From: Amoebidium appalachense
Lineage: Eukaryota > Ichthyosporea
Direction: 5' to 3'
Assembly (NCBI GenBank): GCA_963693365.1
Contig: CAVNZM010000008.1
Span: 3,410,001-3,474,000, forward strand
Length of the DNA: 64,000 bases
Of this stretch, positions 1-9,818 are shown piece after piece. The position numbers were made by a program, and so were the translations under genes. Numbering within the stretch: position 1 is the first letter of the stretch; every line of letters begins with the position of its first letter. A model generated the notes under the pieces. That model saw nothing but the letters and a program-made list of their open reading frames with translations. It had not been told where the DNA came from and ran no database searches.

Positions 1-83
<83 letters not shown>

Positions 84-150
84 CAACAACAACACTCACA
101 CTCACACTCACACTCACACTCACACTCACACTCACACTCACACATACTCA
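1..150. repeat. (CA)n followed by (CACTCA)n microsatellite
   Basis: Pure CA dinucleotide repeat over about 82 bases, a short ACA run, then a CACTCA hexamer array to about base 145. It probably lies in an intron of the amidohydrolase gene whose 3' exons follow, since the window opens inside that gene. Confidence 0.9.
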
Positions 151-387
151 CACACACTATATCCATTTCATTCGATGTCGTTTTTACATATCCATCCCCC
201 CCCCCTCCCCCCCCCCCCCCCAACACACACACACACAGCCACACAAAATAAGGCACATCTTGTCTTTCTCTCTTCCCTTCCCCCCCTCCCCTCCCCCCCC
301 CCCCCCAAATTCTACCCCCTCCCCCCCCCCCCCCTCTCCCCCCCGCCCACGCCGCCTATCCCTCATGTTTTCCTCCCACCCCCCCAG

Positions 388-497
388 GGCGCTAGACATG
401 GCTGTGATGGAGCAGGTTAAGGCCCGCATCCACCAAATAGTCGAGTCTGTGTGCCGGGCAAACGATTGCACAGGCACGGTCAATGTGTGTGCCCCTC

Positions 498-540
<43 letters not shown>

Positions 541-1398
541 CCCCCTTCCCCCCCTCCCTCTCCTTCCCCCCGTCCCCCTCTCCCCCTATCCCCCGGTCCC
601 GCACTTTCGCTCCTCCCTTCTCCACGTTTATCCTAGGGGAGTCTCCCCATATTCCCCCTTCCTCTTTCACCGTGGATTCGCTTTCTTTCCGTCATATACA
701 TCTCCTGCTGCAAAAAAATGAATTGAAAACCGCCACCGCCACCACCACCACCATCTCCACCCATTGTCACACATAGACAAACGTCTGTTACCCCTGGAAT
801 CGATATAAACTGGTTTTCCTGTGGTGTCATATGAACCTTTCTGATTATGGGTTCTGTTATATATTCCTACTTTTTTTATTGTTTTATAAAAACAGATACA
901 ATCATCTGCCTGCACGTTGTGATTTTTTCCCCCTATACCTTCGCTTTCATGGTTGCTGCCCTCTAATGCAACCCCCCCCCCCCCCCCCCCCCCCCCTCAA
1001 CCTCTCCCCCCCTTCCCCCACAACTACCACCAGCCCTCCTCCCCCCGGCCCTGCCCCCCTCTTGCCCCTTTCATCTTCTCTTCTAGGGATGGGCTTGACT
1101 TAAAGTGCATACTCTCTGTGTATGTGCTTTGTGGTACTCGAGGTGAACTTCTTTGCCACATATTCCCCCCCCCCCCCCCCCCCCCAGGACAGGGAGGCTC
1201 CGGCACCCTCCCCTTTCTCACATCGTCCCCCCCCCCCCCCCCCCCCCCCCGTCGCCATTTCTGCATGTACTGCTACTACGTTGCTGGTGCTTCATACTTA
1301 TGTTATATGTTTGCATTTCCATGTGCACTGCACCGTGTTTCTCATCGTGTCGTTGCACTTGGAGCCGTGCTCCTTATTCCAGTTGATATTTACTACCC

Positions 1399-1429
<31 letters not shown>

Positions 1430-1447
1430 AAACAAAACAAAAAAACA

Positions 1448-1479
<32 letters not shown>

Positions 1480-1722
1480 CACACACATACACACACACAC
1501 ACACACACACGCGCGCGCGCGCACACACACACACACACACGCACGCATACACACACAGCTGATACCCGGGTACCCCGTCCTTGTCAACCACCCGGCCGAG
1601 ACCGAGCACGTGCTCCGTGTGGCCAAGAATGTTCTGGGCCCCAACAATGCGGGGCCAAACCCAGGCCTGCCTATGATGGGCGCTGAGGACTTTGCTTACT
1701 TCACACAGGTGGGGTGGCTGGT

Positions 1723-1761
<39 letters not shown>

Positions 1762-1783
1762 TGGTGGTGGTGGTGGCGGTGGT

Positions 1784-1817
<34 letters not shown>

Positions 1818-2637
1818 AGGGGGGGGGGGGGAGGGGGGGGGGGGGACCTATGGTTAAAGTAATTTGTAATTTAGTATTTTGGTGTTGGTGATGGTGGTAG
1901 TAGCCTGGGGAAAGGGGGGGGGGGGGGGGGTAGATATTACACGTTTTTTTTTTTTTTTTTTTTTTTTGAAGGGGTGGGGTGGGGGGGGGGGGGGGGGGGG
2001 GGCATGTTTGTGTAGAGTAGAGGGATGTTTGTGTTTGTGTGGGGAAAGGAAGGGAAGGTTATGGTGGGGAAAGGGGGGGGGGGGGGGGTTTGGATGTAGC
2101 AGAAACACAAATTTGATTTGCACCGAAGACCTATCTCCCATTCTTCCCCCCCTCCCCCCCCCCCAACAAGAGCTCACTCATACATAAATCCATTATGGCC
2201 ACTTAAGCAGGCCCCCGCGGCCAAACTCACACACACATGCGCGCACACACACACGCACACTCTAAACATACCACACACGTGCATGAAGCCCCTGGAGGCT
2301 CGACTGCACACACAAGCACACACTGCCGCCACCAAAAGAGCCAGCACTTGCACTTCTTTTACACTGACACTTTCCCCCTTGCTTTATTTCGAATCAATTT
2401 TTTTAAAAAAAAATTTTAACTTATTGTTTTTTTTTCCAGGAACGCCCTGGGTGCTTTTTCTTCTTGGGTGGCGGAGAGGAGGGCCGGAGCAACGCCATCA
2501 ACCACAGCAGCCAGTTTGACTTCAACGACAAAATTTTACCCTACTCTGTGCATGTCTTCGTGCGATTGGTCGAAGACCGCTTGGGCGTCTCCCTTTGTCC
2601 CGATTTGGACACACAGCTCCCAATTAGAAACGATTGA
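388..2637 (+). CDS. M20D-family amidohydrolase/peptidase, 3' part (three exons)
   Basis: Exons read 388..484, 1559..1708 and 2440..2637 (stop TGA 2635-2637), with GT/AG boundaries and continuous phase; the 5' part lies before the window. The visible 148 or so residues match the C-terminal half of M20D metallopeptidases (hippurate or IAA-amino-acid hydrolase type), which hydrolyse N-acyl amino acids with two catalytic metals. Seen: a helix MEQVKARIHQIVE, the Y-P-V-x-V-N-x-P strand after the dimerisation lid, the family hallmark MGAEDFAYF (split from RPGCFFFLGGG by intron 2), and the terminal N-H-x3-FDFNDKILP block. Intron 1 starts with GTGTGTG and a C tract and ends in (CA)n against the acceptor; intron 2 is T- and G-homopolymer rich. 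Substrate cannot be told from the sequence. Additional short exons could hide in intron 1, but the reading frame joins without one. Confidence 0.85.
485..1558 (+). repeat. Amidohydrolase intron 1: C homopolymers and (CA)n
   Basis: The intron holds C runs at about 498-537, 971-996, 1166-1185, 1228-1249 and 1396-1419, the last followed directly by A-rich sequence. It then has (AC)n, (AG)n and (CG)n stretches from about 1445 to 1557 that abut the acceptor AG at 1557-1558. A unique A/T-richer stretch at 760-960 shows no recognisable coding. Confidence 0.75.
1709..2439 (+). repeat. Amidohydrolase intron 2: T/G homopolymers
   Basis: Contains a long T run (about 1724-1760) running into a G-rich tract (to about 1845), further G runs near 1914-1930, 1980-2002 and 2072-2088, a C tract at 2145-2164 and (CA)-rich sequence at 2228-2275. 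The end is a normal T-rich polypyrimidine tract (TTTTTTTTTCCAG). No coding seen. Confidence 0.75.
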
Positions 2638-2895
2638 AAAGAAAATTCTTGGCTTGGTTCCCGCGGCCAGTGGTCGGTAGGATGTCTCAGGATAGAAAAT
2701 GGAGTTTAATGACTAAGTGTTCAGTGTTATTAGTTCAGAGCTAAGATTTCATTATCATTTGTTCTTGTGCTCCCAAAGTGACTATTTGAAGTTGATGTAT
2801 GAAAAGAGGGAGCATCGTGGCAACCCTTTGAATGTTTCGGTGATCATGAAAATGATGATGATTGTGAGGCAGGGAGCTGTGTGAAGTGATTGATG

Positions 2896-2901
2896 AATAA
2901 A
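2896..2901 (+). terminator. Candidate poly(A) signal of the amidohydrolase gene
   Basis: AATAAA about 260 bases after the amidohydrolase stop codon, followed within 60 bases by a GT-rich region. Position and hexamer fit a cleavage/polyadenylation signal; no transcript evidence is available. Confidence 0.45.
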
Positions 2902-2956
2902 ATTGAGATGACCAAGGGTTCCTTTTGTGGTTTGAATCAATGCTTGGGTATGTATA

Positions 2957-2980
2957 TGTGTGTGTGTGCATGTGTGTGTC

Positions 2981-3018
<38 letters not shown>

Positions 3019-3034
3019 GTGTGTGTTGTGTGTG

Positions 3035-3080
<46 letters not shown>

Positions 3081-3093
3081 ACGTGCGGGTTTT

Positions 3094-3142
<49 letters not shown>

Positions 3143-3146
3143 ATAG
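2957..3146. repeat. (GT)n microsatellite with interruptions
   Basis: Long GT dinucleotide array interrupted by GTTGTGTGT units and a GCACGTGCGGG spacer. It is followed by a G run at about 3185-3206. Confidence 0.9.
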
Positions 3147-3252
3147 TGTGCGCGTGTGTGTAGTATGCACGTGTGTGCGCGGGGGAGGGGGGGGGGGGGG
3201 GGGGGGACAAATTAATGCAACGACGACCCAACAATCTCCCCTCCTAACATCA

Positions 3253-3293
<41 letters not shown>

Positions 3294-3297
3294 AAAA

Positions 3298-3329
<32 letters not shown>

Positions 3330-3342
3330 AAAGAAAAAAAAA
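3253..3342. repeat. C-run / A-run / (GAAA)n composite
   Basis: About 31 C residues directly followed by about 16 A residues and then GAAA tetramers. The same composite recurs elsewhere in the window in both orientations. Confidence 0.85.
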
Positions 3343-3367
3343 CCGAGAAGGTAAGTCCCCCTTTCTC

Positions 3368-3369
<2 letters not shown>

Positions 3370-3432
<63 letters not shown>

Positions 3433-3441
3433 CCCCCCCCC

Positions 3442-3472
<31 letters not shown>

Positions 3473-3476
3473 ACAG
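3370..3476. repeat. (CT)n / C-run / (AC)n composite
   Basis: About 30 CT units, then a C homopolymer of about 28, then a short AC array. Confidence 0.9.
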
Positions 3477-4407
3477 GTTCTGTTTAAATCTTTCTCTCCG
3501 TCATCGTTGAATTATTGTGCGGTGTATCATTATCAGCCCACATTTTGTGATGCTTCCAATTTAGAATTTGTGTTTGTGAAGTAGTGGCTGAGCGGTGCTT
3601 GACGTACACAAAATATGTCACTGTGCACATCTGGGTCCCAGTCATGCTGGCCTTCCTATTGTGGTCAGGTCGCAACTCTTGGCCTCGAGGCTGCAGCTGA
3701 CATGTAGGCTACAGCTTGTCCATCTCAGGCAGGACTCAGGACTCAGGACTCCGAGTCAGGAGTCGACTCAGGTCCTCAGAGCCGCGAATGCCGGGCCCGC
3801 ATACGTACACAGGGTTTCACGTGGGCCCACACTCCGCAGTCCGCACAGAAAATTATTTTAAAGCCCGAAAAGTTTCCCTAACTTTTTGAGCTTAGGTCCA
3901 CTAATTTTCAACCAGTGATCGTTTGCGGTCTAATGTGAGCGTGAAATTGATAAGAACCAGGAAGATAAAGTTGCAGGAAAGATAAAATAGCATCTTTTCT
4001 TTGCGTTTTGATACCTTGTATACATAGGGCGTAACTATCACTGAGCCGTCAAAGAGCCGCTTGGCAGCTTCATTTTCGAACCCCGTCAATGCAGATGTCC
4101 GATTGGATGAAAAGACAAATTGTCAAATCGAATTCAATGGCCAAAGCCGATTGGCTCAGAAAACATATAGGAAAAGTACATGAAATAATGATATTACTGC
4201 AAAACCTACTTAGAAAAATATGTAAATAAGACATATACCTGTCGGCATACATAATTTATTTGGGTTTTTTCCATTGATTTTGAGCTGCGCTGGACTTGTT
4301 TCTACAAGAAAATGATGAGGGGCATTCAGGGAGCGGATCCGGGACTGATCTTTCGAGTTCTTTTGTGCCAAGACCTTGATTGATTGGTTTACCGTACAAT
4401 GTATGGA

Positions 4408-4604
4408 CCAATCAAACCAATGATACTTTCTAAACCAATGATATTACGGTAACCGATTTTGTTGCAGGCTGTGCACCAATCAGCAATAACCATGAACTGT
4501 TTGTTGACATAATTAAGGCGGTTGGCTACGTCGCTACGATGGTGTGGCGGCCCTGGCCAAAAGAGGTATATATTCTGTCGCGGGACTACTCGGGCTGTCA
4601 GTCT
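4408..4604 (+). promoter_or_regulatory. Core promoter of the cysteine-rich secreted protein gene
   Basis: CCAAT pentamers at 4408-4412, 4417-4421, 4435-4439 and 4476-4480 precede a TATATAT box at 4567-4573. Thirty-three bases after the start of the TATA box the sequence TCAGTCT (A at 4600) matches the metazoan-type initiator YYANWYY. This implies a 5' leader of about 137 bases before the ATG at 4737. The spacing is what a TATA/Inr promoter should show; transcription start is inferred. Confidence 0.6.
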
Positions 4605-4736
4605 TTCACCCTTCCATATCAATTTTGTATGCCTGATACTTAGCTCGCTGGACAAAGAGTGTAGGCAAACCCTTCCGTTTCAGTTCGAGCATAATCAACT
4701 GCAAGCCTATTTGTAGGTTCCAGGCAACAGTGGAAA

Positions 4737-5600
4737 ATGAAGAGCATCTACCACGTAGCAGTGTGCACGTTTGCGCTTGCAACCACCGCACTAGCCCAGT
4801 CAGACACACTCGTCCCATGTGAAAACAAAGTTGACTGCACTTACAACGGAGGATATGTCAAGGTTGATGATGTGACGCTTGTATGCGACACAAGCAACGA
4901 AAATGCGGATTTTCCGTGCAGTGAAGCTTATTGCTGCGTGAGCCCTACCCCAATCGAAGAAACATCAACGACAGAAGAGCCAATGCCCACCGAAACAACA
5001 CAACCCGAAAACACAGAAACAGAGACGGAGATAGTTTTCCCTGCGGAAACTGTTGACGGCGGTGAGGAGATAGTTTTCCCTGCGGAAACTGTTGACGGCG
5101 GTGAGGAGATAGTTTTCCCTACGGAAACTGTTGGCGGCGGTGAGGAGATAGTTTTCCCTACGGAAACTGTTGGCGGCGGTGAGGAGATAGTTTTCCCTAC
5201 GGAAACTGTTTACGGCGGTGAGGAAACCGAGATTGTCGAGACTCCCGCACCCCCGCCGCCACCCAAACCCACCAACTCTGGAAAGTCGAGCCTGATTCGG
5301 TGTGACGACGCGGGTGTTACGTGCTCAAAATACCGCAAAGACCCGAAAAAGGGTGGAACTATGAGGTGTAAGACGAGGTTTGGTACGAGCATGCCATGCA
5401 CACAGTCGTATTGTTGCGCAGAGAATGGGTCTGGCTCAAGTTCTGGCAGGATTTCGAAGCCGAGCAGATTGATTGAGTGCGACGTGGCGGGGATTTCATG
5501 CAGTAGTTACAGAACGGATAAGAAGACGGGTGGGACTATGAGATGCAAACTGCGTCAGAGCTCAAGCATTGCGTGCAGTGAAAGCACTTGCTGCAAGTAG
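4737..5600 (+). CDS. Secreted protein with three six-cysteine modules and a 13-residue acidic repeat
   Basis: Intronless 287-residue protein. Residues 1-20 form a signal peptide (MKSIYHVAVC followed by a hydrophobic core, likely cut after ALA). Three paralogous modules follow one cysteine pattern. Cysteines 28, 34, 50, 61, 66, 67 form the first, 189, 196, 211, 221, 226, 227 the second and 248, 255, 270, 280, 285, 286 the third. The last two have identical spacing C-x6-C-x14-C-x9-C-x4-C-C and share GGTMRCK. Between modules 1 and 2 lie a Thr/Glu-rich stretch, five tandem copies of a 13-residue unit (98-162) and a proline run. No transmembrane segment or catalytic motif is visible. An extracellular or cell-wall structural role is an inference; I do not recognise the family. 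It is the only intronless non-transposon gene here and has its own TATA promoter. Confidence 0.85.
   Translation: MKSIYHVAVCTFALATTALAQSDTLVPCENKVDCTYNGGYVKVDDVTLVCDTSNENADFPCSEAYCCVSPTPIEETSTTEEPMPTETTQPENTETETEIVFPAETVDGGEEIVFPAETVDGGEEIVFPTETVGGGEEIVFPTETVGGGEEIVFPTETVYGGEETEIVETPAPPPPPKPTNSGKSSLIRCDDAGVTCSKYRKDPKKGGTMRCKTRFGTSMPCTQSYCCAENGSGSSSGRISKPSRLIECDVAGISCSSYRTDKKTGGTMRCKLRQSSSIACSESTCCK
5028..5222 (+). repeat. Five 39-bp in-frame tandem repeats
   Basis: Five perfect-length 39-bp copies encode EIVFP(A/T)ETV(D/G/Y)GGE. Copies 1 and 2 are nearly identical, as are 3 and 4, with a single changed residue marking each pair, which suggests recent slippage or unequal exchange. Confidence 0.95.
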
Positions 5601-5917
5601 TAGTGTGTGAGTCAATGTATTTGCAACCTCACTAGCAAGTTTCATCCTTGTTTTCTCGAGGAAAAAAAACCAAGAAATTTTTTTCTCGTCTCTACAAAAT
5701 CTTCCTCTTTTTTCTTTTCTTTTTTTCTTTTTCTTCTTCCTCTCTCGCTGATTTGATTTGTTTGATGGTAGCGGTTAACATCAGCACTTACTAATACCTC
5801 ATCCTGTACGATACTTTTGAAACATTTTAGTTCTTTTGGAGTATTGCTTTACATCCATGGCTTCCATGCTTCGAGGCCTTTTATTTGCCTTCTTTTATAG
5901 CCCAGCCTCGCCTCAAA

Positions 5918-5993
5918 TTTTCCTCTCGTTTATACCTTACTTCCTAGAGTACATATTTTCCTCTCGTTTATACCTTACTTCCTAGAGTACATA
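5918..5993. repeat. 38-bp direct duplication
   Basis: The unit TTTTCCTCTCGTTTATACC... occurs twice head to tail (5918-5955 and 5956-5993). Confidence 0.9.
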
Positions 5994-6097
5994 TCTTTTT
6001 TTTTCCCCTTAGCTCTTAGGTGAAACGGTAGTCGAACGTGTTTTTCTTCCTTTAGCATTATAGCTATGTGCTATGATATCCGTTTTTTCTCCCTCTG

Positions 6098-6272
6098 TGT
6101 ACCAGGACTTTGCTGTTAGTGTAACCGTCCGTCTGACCATTGATTTCATGTGGAGTGTAACCGTCTGACCATTGATTTCATGTGTGTACCAGGACTTTGC
6201 TGTTAGTGTAACCGTCTGACCATTGATTTCATGTGGAGTGTAACCGTCTGACCATTGATTTCATGTGGAGTG
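6098..6272. repeat. Nested tandem repeats around GTAACCGTCTGACCATTGAT
   Basis: Four copies of a unit containing GTAACCGTCTGACCATTGAT followed by TTCATGTG. Two of these sit inside a larger duplicated segment that begins GTGTACCAGGACTTTGCTG. The arrangement indicates two rounds of duplication. Confidence 0.85.
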
Positions 6273-6373
6273 GGTTCAACACTATATATATGACTGCAAC
6301 ATTTGATAACTTATGTGCTCCCGTGATTTAATATTCATAATTTCAAATAAGAGATGAATTGCTTGATATGTCT

Positions 6374-6490
6374 GTTTAAAATAGTAAAAACCTACTATTT
6401 TAAACAATGTCATGCGTGCCTGTCTGTTTAAAATAGTAGGTTTTAGGGACAATGTTAAATAAGTAGGTTTTAGGGACAATGTTAAATATG
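6374..6490. repeat. Inverted-repeat cluster plus 31-bp direct repeat
   Basis: GTTTAAAATAGTA (6374-6386) pairs perfectly with 6393-6405 across a 6-base loop. The longer arm 6387-6405 pairs for 19 bases with 6426-6444. The following AGTAGGTTTTAGGGACAATG unit is duplicated. This looks like a small cruciform or relic element. Confidence 0.85.
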
Positions 6491-6495
6491 TCATT

Positions 6496-6655
6496 GTCTT
6501 ATGTTTATGCATTTGTCTGTCTGCCTTGTTTATGCATTGGTGCATGCACTCAATGACATTGTCTTATGTTTATGCATTTGTCTGTCTGCCTTGTTTATGC
6601 ATTTGTCTATGCATTTGTCTGTCTGCCTTGTTTATGCATTTGTCTGTCTGCCTCG
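6496..6655. repeat. Tandem TTTATGCATTTGTCTGTCTGCC units
   Basis: Five or more degenerate copies of a roughly 25-30 bp unit with TTTATGCATTTGTCTGTCTG as core. Confidence 0.85.
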
Positions 6656-6734
6656 AGCAGCCTAAGCCTGGGATGCTCTGTTTGTTCCCATAATCCTGCA
6701 AATAGTGAGCTTGTGAATGTTTTGTATCTGTGCG

Positions 6735-7205
6735 TGTGTGTGCGCACGCGCATGTGCGCGCGCGCATGATTTGAAGTCGAAGTTGTATGTGTGTGTGTGT
6801 GTTTGTGTGTTTGTGTGTGTGTGTGCGTGTGTGCGTGTGTGTGCGCGCATGTGGGTGTGATTGTGTGTGTGTGTGTGTCTGTGTGTGTGTGTATGTGTGT
6901 GCGGGCGTGTGGGTTTGTGCCTGTCTGCGTGTGTATGTACGTGTGCACGAGTGAGTTGGTTGGTTGGTGGTTGAATGGGTGGTGTGTATGTGCATGTGTG
7001 TGTATGTGTGCGTCTCTGGGCACTTGCGCAAGGGTCACGGTGCTAATGTGTGTCGCGCGTCACATCTAGATCTCGCTGTGCACGTGTGTGTACATGTGCG
7101 TGCACACACGCGTGTCACATGTACAAGTGTGTGTGTCTTGTGTGCACGTGTGAATGTTCGTGTTTGTGCGTGTGTGCCCATTACGCACAGGCATGTGCAC
7201 GTGAT
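6735..7205. repeat. Imperfect GT-rich microsatellite tract
   Basis: GT/GC dinucleotide sequence with many single-base interruptions. The Cys/Val/Thr/His-rich open frames it creates on both strands are artefacts of the repeat. Confidence 0.85.
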
Positions 7206-7350
7206 AGTCACGTGGTTGTATGTACTCTCGTCTCTGTGGATTAAGCTTTAAAGTTCTTTGGGCAAGGGGAATTCCGGGGGTCGATGCGTGTGTGGGTGGA
7301 TGGTTGGGGTGGCTGGCTGGGTGGTGGGGGTGGCTGGAGGGGGAGCTGGG

Positions 7351-7401
<51 letters not shown>

Positions 7402-7506
7402 GGATCATGGGAGGCAAAGGCTGCAAGCTGAAGTTGTAAGGAGCATGTCATCCTCACATGCCGCAGTCTTACGTCATCAGACGCCATATCCATCAAATCA
7501 TACATC

Positions 7507-9553
7507 ATGCCCGTCAGCATACATCCGTGTCTCTGTTCTCTCGGGGCAAATATATGTTGGAAAGTTTCTTCCTTTCCAGGCGAATATTTGAGCTATTTTA
7601 ATGCTGCACACGTTCAACACGCTATTTCTGCCCTAACTAAAAAAAAGGCTTGTGGTCCGAATGCCCTTCCACCCGCGCTTCTTAAGGCATTGTGCCCTCC
7701 GCCCGTTATTACCAAAGGCGGGAATACGCCGCCTCTACCCCCCTTTGCGTATTTGGTGAGCGAGTTTTTCTCTGCCTTCTATGAGTTGGGATTCATTCCT
7801 TCGTCGTGGGATGACACCATTATAAATCCCGTCCGCAAGAAGGTCTCTACTGGTCCGTTTTCTTCCTTCCGGCCAGTCACCTTAACTAACATATTTCGTC
7901 GCCTATTCGAGTCCTGCATATTGCGCGCCTTCCACAAGCATGAGACCTTATCGAGTGTCTTCCGGTTGAGAAACATTCAGGGCGGATTTCGGCGTGCTTA
8001 TTCGTGCTATACTCATGCTCTTTTATTACACGACACTATTCGTTCTGGATGTCATGAGGTATGCTTTATCGACCTTAAGAATGCCTATGACACGGTTCCA
8101 CCGAATTTGCTGTGGCACAAGTTGGCCTCTCGAGGGCTACCTCTTCCCTTTGGTCGGCTACTTCAGGCGTTATTTGACCGCACCCATGGGGCTGCCGTTG
8201 TGAATGGGGTTCTGAGTAACGGATTCAATCGTACTCGAGGCCTTTTACAGGGCTCACTTTTGAGTCCCCTTCTCTTTGATGTCTTTATTGACGACTTAGC
8301 GGTAGAAATTCAACAATTAATCCAGTTGCCGGCGACTCTTGTGTCTCCGGCCTTTATTTCGCTGATGATATTGTCTTAGTCATTCACGATCCTTCTATCA
8401 TGAATAACATGCTTTCTCGAGTAGATGACTGGTGTTTCCGAAATTTCATGAAAATTGGGATAGATAAATGCGGCACCTTCTCTTCCAATGCACAGTACAC
8501 TCTGAACAATCAACCTATCCCAATCGTGTCCTCCTATGACTATTTAGGTATTCCTTTCACCTCTAAGGGTATCTGGTTTGAGCGCCTTTTGACTTCGCGC
8601 ATTTCTCGTGCGCGTGGTCGCTTACATATCTATCAAGGAATATTCGCAAATATCTCTAATATTCATCCTGCCAATTTGCTCACTCTTTATAAAGTTCTTC
8701 TTCGTCCATGTTTCGAATATTCGAATATGGCCTCTCGTTACTCTTGTGTGCCCCTTCACGGCAACAGCGCGCGGCTCTTCGGGAATTCGATTCCTTTCAG
8801 CGTGAATTCATCCAGCCTGTTATTTCTCGAACCTCGCGTAGGCATCCTTTGGCGGCTCCCTTGCTGAGTGTTTTTGGTCTCCCTCCGGCGCGCCGGCGTA
8901 TGAGTGAATTAGGACTTCGCTTTTGTTTTCATTTGGTTAGGCTTCCTTCTTATCATCCTTTGTTGCAATTCTTTCCTTCTTTAGCACCTGTTCCCGGCAT
9001 TTCTAATGTTCGTGGGGAAAATGTCCTATCCCCAATCTCTCTCCCATTCCGAGATATCCATTTTAAATACTTATATCCTTTATTTTTCTCTTCTACTAGT
9101 TATCAGCAGTATGTTACTTGGAATCATACTCAATATCCTTTGCTTCATCGTTGTGATAAAGAGTATCATGGTAGGGCTCTTGAGCCTGTGCTTCTTTCTA
9201 TATTAGAGACTCGTCTATTTTCTTTACAATCGTTGTGTAAATTAGCTACTCATATTTATCCTTCCTCTCGTAAACCTACCACACTTACCGATTTTGCAAT
9301 TCTAACCTCTCCTTGTGATATAGCTTGGAAATGTTCATTTTGGCGCTGTAACCTTTGTTTCCATAAATGTTTGTGCCACTTTTGTGCAGAACCTTTTTCT
9401 CGTAAACACTTAGATAGATGTATTTATTCATCTCAGATTATTCCGTTAGAAATTAGAAGACTGGCTTATTTAGATACTCCTGATATTACGTCTATTGACT
9501 ATCTGTTGAACCACGGTATGTTTAACGAGTTTTCTAGGGTGTATGATTATTGA
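7507..9553 (+). pseudogene. 5'-truncated LINE reverse transcriptase, two frameshifts
   Basis: A non-LTR reverse transcriptase with no endonuclease upstream. Frame 1 runs to about 8315 and carries the KKKACGPN (usually K-A-P-G-P-D) block, S-F-R-P-V-T-L, motif A F-I-D-L-K-N-A-Y-D-T-V (about 8065-8095) and motif B G-L-L-Q-G-S-L-L-S-P-L. The frame then shifts so that the catalytic Y-F-A-D-D (8355-8369) lies in the third frame. A second shift at about 8715-8765 leads to the C-terminal part, which ends with a C/H-rich knuckle (CNLCFHKCLCHFC...HLDRC) and a stop at 9551-9553. Missing 5' half plus two frameshifts mean it is dead. Codons are A/T-richer than in the GC-rich LINE at the window end, so it is a different family. 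It is followed by a tandem 3' tail and a poly(A) stretch. Confidence 0.9.
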
Positions 9554-9561
9554 AGTCGTTA

Positions 9562-9701
9562 TCTCCTCCGTATCCGAGAGTGAGGGCTTTTGTATTTTCT
9601 TCTCCGAGATATCAGTGATATCTCGATGGCTTCTCCTCCGTATCCGAGAGTGAGGGCTTTTGTATTTTCATCTCCGAGATATCGGTGATATCTCGATGGC
9701 T
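9562..9701 (+). repeat. Two 70-bp tandem repeats in the LINE 3' UTR
   Basis: Unit begins TCTCCTCCGTATCCGAGAGT, copies at 9562-9631 and 9632-9701. Each contains CGAGATATC, three bases, then GATATCTCG, a perfect 9-bp hairpin. Tandem hairpins at a LINE 3' end may be the reverse-transcriptase recognition structure; that is inference. Confidence 0.85.
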
Positions 9702-9721
9702 TCTATTTTGCTGAGCATATC

Positions 9722-9747
9722 AATAAAGTCATTATTAAAAAAAAAAA
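9722..9747 (+). terminator. LINE poly(A) signal and tail
   Basis: AATAAA at 9722-9727 followed by an 11-base A run at 9737-9747, marking the 3' end of the LINE. Confidence 0.7.
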
Positions 9748-9748
9748 G

Positions 9749-9779
9749 TTTCAATCAGTCAATAGGAACCGGGGGTGAG

Positions 9780-9818
<39 letters not shown>

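Larger units (their letters stand above)
2638..4400. other. 3' UTR / intergenic stretch with microsatellites, no gene seen
   Basis: Holds a (GT)n block, a C-run/A-run/(GAAA)n composite and a (CT)n/C-run/(AC)n composite between 2955 and 3477. From there to 4400 the sequence is unique. Near 3725-3775 there is a short array of AGGACTC units followed by its inverted form. Open frames here are short and resemble no family I know. Confidence 0.6.
5601..7400. other. Intergenic region rich in short tandem and inverted repeats
   Basis: No gene recognised. After an A/T- and T/C-rich 3' flank it contains, in order, a 38-bp duplication, nested 30-50 bp repeats, a palindromic cluster, an array of TTTATGCATTTGTCTGTCTGCC-like units, a 450-bp GT-rich tract and a long G run that precedes the truncated LINE. 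Confidence 0.6.
7440..9748 (+). mobile_element. Non-LTR retrotransposon (LINE) copy, 5' truncated
   Basis: Left edge lies just after the G homopolymer ending near 7400 but cannot be placed exactly. Right edge is the A run 9737-9747. The reverse transcriptase remnant, a 70-bp repeated 3' end and an AATAAA near the A tail make the 3' end intact, which is the expected result of incomplete target-primed reverse transcription. No target-site duplication could be confirmed. Confidence 0.75.

Noticed and set aside
1187-1245. Possible extra amidohydrolase exon after CCCCAG at about 1187
   Set aside because: Exons 388-484 and 1559-1708 already join in phase and match the family without it, and the stretch has no family similarity.
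953-1891. 312-codon open frame at the window start
   Set aside because: Only 1559-1708 in this frame is real (amidohydrolase exon 2); the rest is intron repeat read through.
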